Assembly: GCA_963693365.1 (NCBI GenBank)
Contig: CAVNZM010000004.1
Coordinates: 3,162,001 to 3,226,000, forward strand
DNA: 64,000 bases
Direction of reading: 5' to 3'
Origin: Amoebidium appalachense
Lineage: Eukaryota; Ichthyosporea
The notes under the pieces were generated by a model. The model worked only from the letters and a program-made list of their open reading frames with translations, was not told where the DNA came from and ran no database searches. The number at the start of each line of letters is the position of its first letter. The stretch's first letter is position 1. Shown here piece by piece: positions 1 to 50,970 of this stretch. A program made the translations under genes and the position numbers.

Positions 1-5
1 AGGAG

Positions 6-7
<2 letters not shown>

Positions 8-52
<45 letters not shown>
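8..52. repeat. 45-nt G homopolymer in an ankyrin-gene intron
   Basis: An uninterrupted G run on the plus strand (C on the sense strand of the ankyrin gene), starting about 20 nt after the donor of the exon at 139-72. Runs of this length are hard to sequence, so the exact length is doubtful. Confidence 0.9.
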
Positions 53-71
53 CTGAAGGGGGAGCTCATAC

Positions 72-7486
<7,415 letters not shown>

Positions 7487-7715
7487 CTGGGGAAAGGTGG
7501 TTAGTGAAGTTGTAATTCTCGAAGGTGTAGAGTAGAATGGGAGGGGAGAGTATTGGAAAAGGGTAATGGGGACATGACGACAGTATTTGGGGGGGAGGGG
7601 GGAGGGGGGGGGACGGAGGGGACGAACGGAGGAGGGGGGGAGGGGGGGGACTTTGCAGGAGACAGCCAGAGGTATTCAAGGGGAGTGAGCAAAAAGATCT
7701 ACATTTGTGTGTGTT

Positions 7716-7789
<74 letters not shown>

Positions 7790-8122
7790 GAGGTGCTGGG
7801 GGGAAGGGGAGAAAGGGGAGGGGGGGGGGGGGGGGAGGGGGGAGATTCAGCAGTCAGAAGTGGCTAGGTAAATGTGTTTGTGCACACGTGTGTGCGGGAT
7901 TTGTTCTTGCACGTTTGCTGGAAGGGACAAGGGAGGGAGAGGGGAGGCGGCCCGCCCGGAATGAGGGGTGTGGAGGGGGAAAAGGGGGGGGGAGGAGTGG
8001 GGGGGGGGGGGGGGGAGATCCGAGCTTTGGTCAGCTATCGTAATTTCACTTTGGTCGCCACTGTGTATGTGCAGGGGTTCATGGACGTGTCAGACACTGC
8101 GTGTTTGCTTCTATCAGTGCCT

Positions 8123-8976
8123 CTGCAGTCGTGCGCCATGCACAAACATGTGTGCTGGTATAGTAAGAGCAACCAGACGGCTTCGTAGAGTGGAGGAGGA
8201 GGCTGGGGGATATAGGGGGGAGCTGGGAAGGGAGGAGAGGAAAAGGGGGAAGCACTTGAGAAACGCGAAAAGGGCTTGAAAATAAGCCGAAAAGGGTTGA
8301 AGGATTGGGGGGTTGGGGGAGGGGGGGGGGGAGGGGGGGGGGGGGGGGCAGGCGAGTGATGAATGCCCGAGGTCCTTCTGAGTGTGCATGCCTTGGGGAC
8401 ATAGGATGTGAGAGAGCTCGGGCTGTGTATGGTACGAACACAGCATCACAACTGGGTGTGCTGCTGCAAGCAAACAAGGCAGAGATGCGTAGAGGGAAAG
8501 GTCTTAGGGTTGATTGTATCTATGCCCTAACGTGCAAAACCCTGCCCACCTTCTGCTTCGAAGCTTGTCAAAGCCCAGACTGGAAAACATCCTCTCAGCA
8601 AAGGCAGGTCGAGTCCCCACCCCGTCTACTGTCTTTTTGCCGTAGGTTTAGACGTCGCTTTTGCTTGTTAGTCGGGGTATGTCCTATTTAGGGCCTTTAT
8701 TTAGAGAAGAGAAGCACCTCAGCGGCTCATACACAGAAAACTCTGAAATGACAAAGGCCTGAGCTCGAGCTAAACGGAGGATTTTGTGACTTCGGTCAAG
8801 ACAGTCACAACGGACGGTCGACAGTCTGTGTCACTCGAGTAAATTTGTCCGGTGGTACACGTTTGACCAATCAAAGGTGTTTGTAGACATTCCAGAGCCA
8901 TTAAATTATATTAAGAAATCGTTGTCTTTTAGTCTTACTATTTATAGCTCACTTTGGCCTTCTGTTGCCCATCAGG
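8123..8976. other. Region upstream of the ankyrin gene, no confident gene
   Basis: G-rich low-complexity sequence up to about 8350, then ordinary unique sequence. The 5' exon(s) and promoter of the minus-strand ankyrin gene should lie here or in the adjoining kilobase. I see no reading frame with recognisable similarity and no clear TATA box. Confidence 0.5.
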
Positions 8977-9091
8977 CAGGGGTGTGGCGACTTGACTCCG
9001 AATCGCGACTTAAAGTCACGAAAGCTCCTGACTTGAGTCAAGTCAAGTCAGGACGGCAGGCGTGACTGACGGCCCAGGGCAGGGAGGGGCA

Positions 9092-9139
<48 letters not shown>
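9092..9139. repeat. 48-nt G homopolymer inside the hAT-like element
   Basis: Uninterrupted G run on the plus strand near the left end of the element. Its length is uncertain because of likely sequencing or assembly slippage. Confidence 0.9.
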
Positions 9140-9140
<1 letters not shown>

Positions 9141-9914
9141 ACTCTTTTTCTTTTGACTCGTTTTTATTGATCCGTTGATGAAGGCAACGTGCAGCCACAG
9201 GCTACATTCCACCAATAGAACTGAAAAAGCCAAAGCTACGAAATAAAAATAAGCGACAAGTGACAAAGGACACCAGCGGGCAAAACCTTAAGTGTACATG
9301 TATGCGTGAAACTAGTTTGCTCCAACTAGTCATATGCATCGATGTTGACCAGACCACACTCCGCAAGAAGACATCATTACTGCTGCTTCCCAACAGGCCC
9401 CCCTCAAAACCTACCGAGGCACAGCAAGCAAGTCAGCCTCTAAAAGAGCAATGCAGACCAAATCTGAGCTAAAACACAATCCCAACAGGCCCGGCCCCTA
9501 GATAACCCGGAGAAACTGCATCTAGCTCTCTGATAAGGTGGCCTAGTTGTGGCAGGACACACAGAAAAAAAAACAATTACAGAATGCATGCGAGCAAACC
9601 CGGTCATTGCCATACGACTGGAGGCTAAGGACTGGCAGTCACTTGGAAAGCTCCCCAACGACCAAGTAGCCGCCCCTCCACTCACGCAGCGCAGAAATAG
9701 CTGAAGAAGTTGCAGCAGCCCACCGCCAATAGGTCGCGTAGAAGCATAGACAGCGTGTAGAAGTTACCATAGGTTGCAGTGGAACACCAGGCGTTGAAGA
9801 AACCACTTCTCAAGCGAGAAACTCCGCGAAAGGGAGATGCCCCCACACTCTCACAGCAGTAGGAATACACCAGGCCACACCACAGACACGCTGCAGTCAC
9901 GTTCCCCTGAGTGG

Positions 9915-10243
9915 GACTCCCTCCCACCACAAAAAGAAGAAACGAAAGCCTTTATATACCTGCCATGGTGAAGAATCGGGAAAAAAAGTTGACGTGACAG
10001 CTAAGAGATCGAAGTGAAAGTGAAGTCCAAAGGACTCCCTCCCACCACAAAAAGAAGAAACGAAAGCCTTTATATACCTGCCATGGTGAAGAATCGGGAA
10101 AAAAAGTTGACGTGACAGCTAAGAGATCGAAGTGAAAGTGAAGTCCACAAAAAGAAGAAACGAAAGCCTTTATATACCTGCCATGGTGAAGAATCGGGAA
10201 AAAATTGACGTGACAGCTAAGAGATCGAAGTGAAAGTGAAGTC
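9915..10243. repeat. Three-copy tandem repeat (118/100-bp units) inside the hAT-like element
   Basis: A unit containing AAGAAGAAACGAAAGCC, TTTATATACCTGCCATGG and GACGTGACAGCTAAGAG occurs three times, nearly identical. The first two copies are 118 bp apart; the third follows 100 bp later because it lacks the GACTCCCTCCCA segment. Near-identity suggests recent amplification. No coding potential. Confidence 0.9.
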
Positions 10244-10295
10244 AGGGGAAACTCGGAGGGACTGACCCGGAGCCTGGAGCACTCCGGAGGCGGCC

Positions 10296-10340
<45 letters not shown>

Positions 10341-10547
10341 ACCCCACCCCACCCCACCCCACCCCTCCGAGCCCATGGCCACGTACGGGCCAAAAGCCTT
10401 GCACTAAAAATTAGTAACAAGTCACCTAAAGTCGCGACTTGAGTCATAGGGTCAAAAGTCGCGACTCCAAGTCAAGTCAAGTCACAAGCTCCAGCTGCCA
10501 ATTATGATTATAAGTCAAGTCAAGTCATGAAGGTTCCGCCACACCCC

Positions 10548-11024
10548 CCATCAAGGTTCGAGGCTCGGTGAAAACAGATAGGGTCCTTGAACTAAAATAC
10601 AGCTATAACTGGTTCGTTCAAACGTTTGTAGGTTTTAGGTTTTAACTATTTTAGAAACCATAGTTATATCATGGGCAATAATAGGCAGATGACGAAAGGC
10701 TCACTGGTTACGCGAGTTCGTGTTCGCGTTGGGCAACTTGGGCCCGGCGAAAACGAAAACGAACTGTTCGTGTCTTATAATATGTTTGACACCTGCACTT
10801 ATTTGTTGCTGTGCTACAATTCCACAACGTTAAACTTTTCTCCTTGAGTGCATGTCGTATATACTTTTACTGTGCAACAAACCTGCTAGAGATGCGGTCG
10901 TGAATCGAACATCGTTCACTGCCTGCACATGCGATCCCTCTCTACCATATGCATAAACTCTAAGTATAACAGACACAGTGGGCATAAGTGATCCTTTTAT
11001 CAGACACTTTACCAAACATTTACT
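10548..11024 (+). promoter_or_regulatory. Argonaute 5' flank / putative promoter
   Basis: Unique, non-repetitive sequence between the transposon end and the Argonaute ATG. A TATATA at 10858-10863 lies about 165 nt before the start codon and is the only TATA-like candidate; it is weak evidence. No other site is recognised. Confidence 0.3.
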
Positions 11025-19872
<8,848 letters not shown>

Positions 19873-20675
19873 TGGTATGCGTGGTGTGGGTTGCGTAAGC
19901 ACGTTTGTTCCCAAATACACACACACACACGCGCGCGCGCCCGCACACACACACACACACACACACACAGAGAGAAAGAGAGAGAGAAGAGAGAGAGAAG
20001 AGAGAGAGAGACCCTTTATAGCTTCTCTTTTTGTGCTGTCACAGAGAGAAGCCCAGGGGACTTTGTTCCAGCTTGTTTGCAATTTCTTCCGGACTTGAAT
20101 TGTTATTCACTTCTTTCTCTTCTTTGTGTTCTTGTTTTCTGTGTCTTGTCACGGAGAGGGGACCCCGGGGGGGGGAGGGGGGGGAGGGGTTAGGATTCGC
20201 TCATATCTGCTTTGCCGAGCCTGTCTACGTACGACCTTTACTGAGGTTGTTTATGAATGTTGGTACTGACTGTGCCTTTTATATGATTAGTGTGCTGTGG
20301 CATATATAGGTGTATGTCCTACTTGAGATAGCAAAAAATGCATATATTCTGTGTGTATGCTTAGCAACCCGTTTGTATGGTTATTTTATGTTCCGGCTCG
20401 GTGATACACTTGAGCATTCACGATCAGCCGTGTGCAATTCATTTATACCTATTCAGGCTCTGGTTGTGATTTGACTGCGACATACACCGTGTGTATGCCG
20501 GCATCCAACCCAAAGAGAGATGTGTTCCGTTGTTACGTATATCAAGCGGCAAGAACAACATCCGTCTGTTGTGAGTATATATGCCGAAATAAAATTATTG
20601 TATAATCTAAAACACGCCGCTTCTTTTGCCCGCTTGCGTCCCTCCTTCCCTCTCCCCCAATATCCCCCACCGGGG

Positions 20676-20727
<52 letters not shown>

Positions 20728-21350
20728 CCCTCCCCCCCCCCCCCCCCCCCCCCCCCCCACACACACACACGCACACCGGCCATACCTATCAGTGTAAGTG
20801 TATGTGGGCGTGTTAGCAGTGTGCATCTGTAGTGTAGTAAGCACCGGTTGTCTGGGCATGGGTATGCTTGTGGATTAGAACGTGCCTTTTCACTAATCTT
20901 ACTGTCTTCTTTTTTTTTCCCCGTGCAGGAAGAATGGTGTTTGTGTATATGTGTTGTGTGTGTGAGTGTGGGGGGGGGGGGGGGGGAGGGAAAGGGGAGG
21001 AGATATCTGAGGTAGGTGTTTACCCCACACAGTCCGACCCATAAGTACAAACCTGTTCTTTTCTTTGTCTCTCTCTTTTTTTTTTGGTGGGGCAGGGAGG
21101 GGAGGAAGGGGGGAGGGGGCAGGTTTTTTAGGCACCCAGGATTTCATATGATATTCAATGACCGGAAAAAGCATTTCCCCTCTGTTTAACCGTTGAATAA
21201 TAAAACATGCAGCATTACACCCCTTGACAGAAAGTACCATAATTCGGAATCCGAGAAACCCCTGGATTGGAGTCTTTTGGAATATGTAGTGCAAATGTTT
21301 ACTCGTGCTACTGTAGGATATTCACAATTTATAAGGACAATCCCCCCCCC

Positions 21351-21384
<34 letters not shown>

Positions 21385-21766
21385 ACCACCACAAAAAAAA
21401 AAAAAAAAAAAAAAATCCCACCCCCTCCTCATCCCCTGCCTAATTACCTAAAAGCACTCACACCGTGACCGTCTTGGAGTTGTATGTGTAGTGTCACAGT
21501 GAGTGATGTATAGTGGTATCAACATCCGTTACTAGTAGCCAGGCTAAGTCAAAACGGATGCCGGTGGTGGCTGTGTTCCAGTTGCATTCACAGAGAGCTT
21601 TATAGGTCACGAACCACTGAAAAAGGATTAGGGTGCGCCGTAAAAAGTAAGCAAGCTATGTTTCACTTTTATTGGGCGACCCCGGACTTGGAGGTTCTTT
21701 TCATATGCTGATACCGGGTTCGCATAGGGCACCGGAAGGTGGTGGGGTACGCAGCGGCGGGGGCGG

Positions 21767-21810
<44 letters not shown>

Positions 21811-22021
21811 GCCAGTCCTACTGTAGTCAAGCATCATAACTGGTGCTCTTCCCAACCAGCCAAGTTTTTATACTTTATTTTCTTTTTTTAACTTCTTCTT
21901 CAATCTTTTTCGTCGCTTCTTCTTTTTCTCCTCCTCCGTCTTTTTTATTTTTATTTATTTTTTATGTGTTTTAATTTATATTATTTTAAATTTTATTTTT
22001 ATTCAAAATTTATTTGGTCAA

Positions 22022-22064
<43 letters not shown>

Positions 22065-22195
22065 ATTGCTTATTGATTTGATCCGTTCAGTTTACAGTGT
22101 GCAGCGTGCCTAAACATGATATGCTATGCCCATTCATTATGTATATACAGATAAAAGCGGAAACCTGAGCGGCGTACCTCGGGTCTATGAGTCCA
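19873..22195. other. Argonaute 3' flank, no further gene seen
   Basis: Begins with CA/CG and AG repeats just after the stop codon, then unique AT-richer sequence. AATAAA at 20588-20593 is the best polyadenylation-signal candidate, which would imply a 3' UTR of about 730 nt. Other contents are a CA microsatellite near 20677-20723, G/C runs (including 42 G at 22022-22063) and an AT-rich stretch at 21870-22020. No credible open frame. Confidence 0.4.
20588..20593 (+). other. Candidate poly(A) signal AATAAA for Argonaute
   Basis: First AATAAA on the plus strand in unique sequence after the stop. The distance from the stop (about 715 nt) is long, so it is tentative. Confidence 0.3.
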
Positions 22196-22199
22196 AGGG

Positions 22200-22510
22200 G
22201 GGTTCGTTCTCTAGTCCTGGAGCTTTTTATTTATTTATTTATTTTCCCCCGTTTTGTTCCCGGAGGGACTCCAAGGGGCCCTCACATGGCCCTCTGCAAC
22301 ACCGCCCAAAATATAAGGGTGTTACCAAAAATTGAAAGATAAAAATAGATTTTCGAGACGGCCGTGGGCTCTCAGAGGAACACCGTCTTCCACACAGCAC
22401 TGACTATACTTCTAGCAACGGTGCTAATAGGGTGCCATCAGCTAGCACTAAACTAACACACCATTACCTAGGCTAACTAATTGTACACACTTGGCCCAGA
22501 ATTTTCACCC
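22200..22510. repeat. Dispersed repeat family A, copy 2
   Basis: Intergenic homologue of 14390-14670, with GTTTTGTTCCCGG, GGGGCCCTCA, CAGCACTGAC, ACTAACACACCATTACC and CACACTTGGCCCAG in the same order. Diverged from copy 1, including an insertion of about 60 bp in the middle. Confidence 0.55.
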
Positions 22511-22761
22511 CTAGCCTCATCGGTGGGCAGCACCAGGCTTCCCCCGCACTCAAAACCTACAACTAAAATTCAAACACGGGCTCTCATTGGCTCGTCTACG
22601 GTGGTGAAATGAGTGGCGTGGTGTTGGTGGTGTCTACGGTGGATATGGGTGTATGGTGAGGACTGGCGGCTATAGGGTTGTGGGCCGGCACATGCTATAT
22701 AACACCTGTGGTACAGCAGTTAAGACTTAGTGTGGGTGAAAATATAATGCTTGCTGACCTC

Positions 22762-23718
22762 TTAATTCTGAGTGAGGCTTAGCGACGGTTGTGGACGTAG
22801 CGCACGTGATGGTGGTGGTGGTGTCGCATGGTACAGTGGTGGTGGTGCCAGCCTGAGACCAGGGTGAATCAAATGAATCCTGAAGATGCGTGCGGTTATG
22901 TAGTGTGGTATTGGTGGTAGTGATGGGGTAGATAGTGGTGATGGTGTATATGGTGATGCCGGGATACAGTAGTCGCCATACGACATGTAGTTATGCTCAT
23001 AGGGTGGTGGTGGTGGTCTGGTGGGTAGCCTAGAGAAGGTTGATTTACGTCCCGGACTGTCCGCTGGATAATCAGATGAGTCGTATTTTTTAAGACAGTC
23101 TCGTGCACGGCCATCTAGAGACTCTCTAGATGGCCGTGGTCTCGTGCTATCGTTCAACTGATGGCGGGATATATCCGCCAAGTCGAACCAGATAATCTGT
23201 TCTGTGCATCTAGATCTTTTGCACAAAAGGTATTCGTTGTACCAATAGACAGCTGAAGAAGATTTGTTTATAGCAAACAAAGGTGCTCGGACATGTGTGC
23301 GTGGCTGGAGTGTAGGAGAATTCGAAGGCATGGGGAACCGCGTGCGCCGGTAAATAGGTATGATGGTGGTTGCGGTGGTAGCTATGGTAGTACCGGTGGT
23401 AGATATGGTGGTGGTGGTGGTGGTAGGTCTGGGGGGGGGGGGGGGGGGGGGGGGGGGGTGGGGGGCAGGGAGGGGAGGGGAGGGGGGGGGGGGGGGGGGG
23501 GGGGGGTGATGGTGGTGGTGGTCGGGGAGGTTAGCAGGGCAAGCTAAGGAAGACTTGGTGGGGAAGAGGTGCCCGCACCCATACCATGTGTGTGTCTGTG
23601 TGCTTGCGTGCGTGCGCACACGTGCGTGTGCATGTGTGTGTGTGTGTGTGGGGGGGGGGGGGGAGGGGGGAGGGGGAAGAGGAGGAAGAGGAGGAGGAGG
23701 AGAAGGGGTGGGGGTCAT
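22762..23718 (-). CDS. Open frame of unknown function (possible exon), unsupported
   Basis: A minus-strand frame stays open for about 318 codons. The upstream third is translated microsatellite (His/Thr and Pro), but the last 190 or so codons (about 23330-22762) have mixed composition, including VYWYNEYLL, EQIIWFDLADISRHQ, PADSPGRKSTFS and a Tyr/Pro-rich stretch YEHNYMSYGDYC, ending at a stop. An open run of that length is unusual by chance. I recognise no family. The opposite strand reads Gly/Tyr-rich in places (GGSYGSTGGRYGG), so a glycine-rich protein on the plus strand is the alternative. No splice partners could be assigned. It lies between the convergent Argonaute and PRP16 genes. Confidence 0.2.
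   Translation of the reverse strand: MTPTPSPPPPLPPLPPPPSPPPPTHTHTHAHARVRTHASTQTHTWYGCGHLFPTKSSLACPANLPDHHHHHPPPPPPPPSPPLPAPHPPPPPPPPPRPTTTTTTISTTGTTIATTATTIIPIYRRTRFPMPSNSPTLQPRTHVRAPLFAINKSSSAVYWYNEYLLCKRSRCTEQIIWFDLADISRHQLNDSTRPRPSRESLDGRARDCLKKYDSSDYPADSPGRKSTFSRLPTRPPPPPYEHNYMSYGDYCIPASPYTPSPLSTPSLPPIPHYITARIFRIHLIHPGLRLAPPPLYHATPPPPSRALRPQPSLSLTQN
23106..23138. repeat. 33-bp near-perfect palindrome
   Basis: Arms CACGGCCATCTAGAGA (23106-23121) and its exact reverse complement (23123-23138) flank a single C. It could form a 16-bp hairpin in DNA or RNA. It lies within the unidentified open frame. Confidence 0.9.
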
Positions 23719-23922
23719 GTTTTATACAGTTCACAGTTTTTCCATCATCCTGCTACGCAGTAATGTACATGTGTGTTCTTTATTGCAGAACAGAAAACAT
23801 GCACGAAGTTTGAAAAGTTGTAATCTCTTTTTTATCACACAGAATTCATGCATAATTGTTGTAGCGTGTCAAGTCTACATGAACACAAAAACATTGTCTC
23901 ATAACCTCACTCTCCAGTCACC

Positions 23923-23959
<37 letters not shown>

Positions 23960-24193
23960 AATACTTTTTTCTCGTACACGCTCTACAGGAGTTCGTGCAT
24001 GGGCATTCGTGCATGTGTAAACCGGGTGTGTAAACTTATTCAAAAAATCAGTCTAAATCCCTCAAACATTCGCAAACCAAGTAGTATGTTGCAGCCCAAA
24101 AGGTACTTGCATCCAAGCCCTCAGGCAAAAATAAAAAAAAAGGAAAAAAAAAACATGCAAATAGGGACCAAGACTAGGCTAAGCCCGCACTCT

Positions 24194-47229
<23,036 letters not shown>

Positions 47230-47450
47230 GCTTTCTTCCCCTCGCCACACCCAGTACCTTTCACTGTTACGACTGCAAACTGACTATAAACTACTCATCC
47301 AAACAAAACGGGACCCAAGTGCAAGCCTCTGTGTTCTTTCTCTGGCAGTCTCTGACTTACGGCCGCGGATGCGCTGGTGTTGTCAGATTAGTCTACCCAC
47401 AGTATACCCAGGGACTTGAAAATTGATCACAACTTTCCTTATAACATGAC
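47230..47450 (-). promoter_or_regulatory. PRP16 upstream region
   Basis: Unique sequence upstream of the PRP16 ATG. No TATA box or other clear element is visible. Confidence 0.25.
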
Positions 47451-48795
47451 GTCACAAACCAGAGTATGGACTTAACGGTATTTCCCCCAACACTCGAACG
47501 TTGAGATACACTTCTTTTCTTTTCAAACCAAAAAGGGTACGCCTGTTCCGAGACTTATACTGTCCTATTTTTACAGCGCTTAAACGCACCTGTTGAGACT
47601 TGTGGATATAGATAGAAATAAAAAAAAATATACAGAGCTTTGTAGCTGCATTGAGCTGGCTATGAAGCACAGGTTAGGGCCCTATATTAAACTACATTCT
47701 GTAAACACATGTAACATATATCCCATCAGATCTTTCAGCGTGAATTCATCCGGGTCATCTCTCGGACCTCGCGTAGGCATCCTTTGGCGGCTCCTTTGCT
47801 GAGTGTTTTTGGTCTCCCTCCGGCGAGTCAGCGTATGAATGAGTTAGGCCTTCGCTTTTTTTTTCATTTGGTTAGGCTTCCTTCTTATCATCCTTTATTG
47901 CAGCTCTTTCCTTCTTTAGACCCTGTTCCCATTTCTAATGTTCGTGCGAAATGTCCTGTACCCAATCTATCTCCCATTCAGATATATCCTTTTAAATATT
48001 TGTCTCCTTTATTTTTCTATTCCCCTATTTATCAGCAGTATGTTACTTGGTTTCATACTCAATATCCTTTGCTTCATCGTTGTGATAAAGAGTATCATGG
48101 TAAGACTCTTGAGCCTGTGCTTCTTTTTATATTAGAGACTCGTCTATTTTCTCTACAATGGTTATGTAAATTAGCTACTTATATTCATCCTTCCTCTCGT
48201 AAACCTACCACACTTGCCGATTTTGCAATTCTAACCCCTTCTTGTGATATTGCTTGAAAATGTTTATTTTGGCGTTGTAACCTTAGTTTCCATAAATGTT
48301 TGTGTCACTTTTGTGCAGAACCTTTGCAAACCTTTTTCTCGCAAACATCTAGATAAATGTATTTATTTATCTCAGATTCTTCCGTTAGAAATTCGAAGAC
48401 TAGCTTATTTAGATAATCCTGATATTACTTCTATTGACTATCTGTTAAACCACCGTATGTTTAACGAGTTTTCTAGGGTGTATGCTTATTTTTGTTTTTT
48501 TTTTTGTTTTTTTTTTTTGTTTTTTTTAATGATTATTTGAATCGTTATCTCCTTCGTATCTGTGAGTAGGGGTTTTTGTATTTTTCTTCTCTGAGATATC
48601 TGTGGGGTTTACGCTGTTTACTCGAGGCAAAGAGAACCAGTCTCAGGTATGGGGGGGGTTTTGCTCGGAATATCCCCTCAGCGGTATATCATGATCACGT
48701 ACATAGATGTCGGGTGGTGACTATATATCAGGGTTTACTTTCTCTACGAGACACCATAAAGACTACAAGGAGAAATCAATTAGTTGGGGTTCCCC

Positions 48796-48861
<66 letters not shown>

Positions 48862-48915
48862 TAATTTTAATTTTTTTTTAAAGGGGCTTCCCTCGGGACA
48901 CTCGGTATCAGCTGG

Positions 48916-48976
<61 letters not shown>

Positions 48977-49505
48977 TGTGTGTGTGTGCGCTATAATTTT
49001 GTAGTGATGTGTTTCTCAAGCCAATCAATACATCTAATAAACAGGTCGTAGTTACGCGTGTTTAGTATAAAATCAAGGATGTTGTAATTTACAGGTAGGC
49101 TATCTTTCTGGGTGTCTGTTGTGAATGTGACGTGTGTGTGTTGCGGTATTATGTGGTCTATCAAACTACATTTGGCGATACATGACCGGTTAAACTGGTG
49201 TGTGTGTGTGTTGTTTGGGCATGCAAATGATGCCACCTTATACTTATTAGATCTCCACTGTATAGCACGTGTACAGTAAAAGCGTGGGATATCTGCGGAT
49301 TGCTTCTCTTTTCATGAGCATATCAATAAAGTCATTAAAAAAATATCTTTTTGACAAATTGCAGACTGGTGGGTATGAGGAGAATCCATTGGTGCAGGAA
49401 GAGGCCCGTACCGGATCCGGAAAGCGTTGCAGAAGCGTTACAGTAGCATCTCTTACTATAACATGCTTATAAACTGGACGCCAATGACTGAAATAGAACA
49501 CGAGT
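47451..49505. other. AT-rich island with broken open frames on both strands
   Basis: By eye this is far more T/A-rich than the surroundings. Plus strand 47784-48257 is open (157 codons, e.g. QQYVTWFHTQYPLLHRCDKE, RLFSLQWLCKLATYIHP). The sense continues in another frame at 48244-48540 (KCIYLSQILPLEIRRLAYLD, DITSIDYLLNHRMFNEF), so a frameshift or intron separates them. Minus strand 49501-49247 and 49236-48991 are also open (FFNDFIDMLMKREAIRRYP; ILDFILNTRNYDLFIRCIDW) but out of frame with each other. I recognise none of these proteins. A collapsed copy in a PRP16 intron shows that the sequence is dispersed. It is probably a decayed mobile or invading element of unknown origin. Confidence 0.5.
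48797..48856. repeat. T60 homopolymer within the AT-rich island
   Basis: 60 uninterrupted T on plus, followed by AATTTTAATTTTAA. It could be a poly(A) tail of a minus-strand insertion, but no target-site duplication was found. Confidence 0.85.
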
Positions 49506-49806
49506 TTATAGTTTTAAACGACATACAGTACGGTTTATTGCCTCCGCTCACGTGCACCACCTGCCCATGCCACATCTTAGACTCAATGGAAATGTGGCCA
49601 TGATCTTGGATATCTCCATGGCCACGCAGTAAACTCAAGCAGTCACGAAGATGACTGTGACAGTCGGTGTTTTGGTGCATGCACACTACGACCTGGGGTC
49701 CAGGGCTCATTCTGGTGTGATAACAGCGAGTTTCTTGTATCGACCCAGCGTGCATTGTTTGGGATGTGACTATTTGAGTTCGGATTTTTGTGGCCGGCCC
49801 GTGGTG

Positions 49807-49980
<174 letters not shown>

Positions 49981-50643
49981 TGTTTGTGTGTGTGCACCCG
50001 GTGGTGTGTGCACGCATGCGCGTGTGAGCATCTGTGCGTGTGCGTGCACGTCACGGTGTGTGTACATGTCTGTGTCCATGTGTCAGTGTCTGTGTGAACT
50101 AAAAAGTGTGCGTGTTTGTGTGTGTGGGTGGGTGTGTGTGTGGGTGTGTGTGTTTGTGTTTCACGGTGTGTGCGCGCATCGCGTGTGTGCGTGGGTGTGT
50201 GTGTGTCTGTATGTGCGTCACAGTGTGTCTACATGCCACAGTGTGATACCATAATGACTACGTGTGCTGTGAGCGCGTGTGTGCCACCTTCTCTTTTCTG
50301 CGTTTTTCTTTCTTCTTTCTTTTTCTTTCTTTTTTGTCTTTTCTTTTTCTTTTTCTTTTTTTTTTCTTTCTTTTTTTCTTTTTTCAGGGGGGGGGGGGAA
50401 AGAAAGGAGGGAGGGGGTGGGATGAAGGGGAGGGGGGAGCTCGAGGGGGGTGGGTGGTTGTTTGGGGGGGGGTGGGGGAGGGGGCTTTGAAGATAGCTAA
50501 TACCGAGTGTACTGCCGCAGTTAATTATAAGAGATCATGAAATTGTGCATTTTATCATAGGTGAGAAGGATTTGAGTTTGGTGCTGGAAAGGAGTGGACA
50601 GTGACCTGCTCCTGGGGTTGGTTTGTTTTAAGGGAGGAACGGG

Positions 50644-50680
<37 letters not shown>

Positions 50681-50777
50681 GTGGGGGGGACGGGGAGGGG
50701 GGGAGGGGGGGGGGGGGGGGGATGTTGAACTTGAAGACAGTAAGGATATGAATTGTGTTTTCCCCTTCAGGGTGCCA

Positions 50778-50783
50778 TTTATT
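50778..50783 (-). other. Candidate poly(A) signal AATAAA for secreted protein A
   Basis: AATAAA on the minus strand about 190 nt after the stop codon at 50971, in otherwise unique sequence. Between it and 49977 lie only GT/TC and G-rich low-complexity tracts. Confidence 0.45.
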
Positions 50784-50970
50784 TTTGGCTTCATTTTCGG
50801 GCCACAGGCCACTTCATTGCCAATATACAACAAAAATGTCGCATCCCCAGCACAGTATACCTACACATCACTTGCACCATACCAAATCCAACTTAAGAGA
50901 AAAATTGTATGTACAAGCAAAGCCCACACATGGGAGGCATGGGTGCAACCATAATATGCATGGTGCGAAT

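Larger units (their letters stand above)
8977..10547. mobile_element. hAT-like non-autonomous DNA transposon
   Basis: The left end reads CAGGGGTGTGGCG and the right end CGCCACACCCC, an 11-bp perfect terminal inverted repeat. Immediately outside lie CCATCAGG (8969-8976) and CCATCAAG (10548-10555), a 7/8-matching 8-bp target-site duplication, as expected for hAT elements, which also typically begin with CAGGG. Both subterminal regions are crowded with GACTTGACT/AGTCAAGTC motifs and GTCGCGACT, resembling transposase-binding repeats. The right end lacks the final TG expected from the left end. The interior has a 48-nt G run, a long C run and a three-copy tandem repeat, but no recognisable transposase, so it would have to be mobilised in trans. 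It sits between the divergent ankyrin and Argonaute genes. Confidence 0.6.

Noticed and set aside
8114-8473. 119-codon minus-strand frame upstream of the ankyrin gene as its first exon
   Set aside because: Half of it is poly-Pro from a G/C tract and it does not join in phase to the first firm ankyrin exon.
47784-48540. AT-rich island as a viral insertion
   Set aside because: Composition and broken frames fit an invader, but no protein could be matched to any viral family, so origin is left open.
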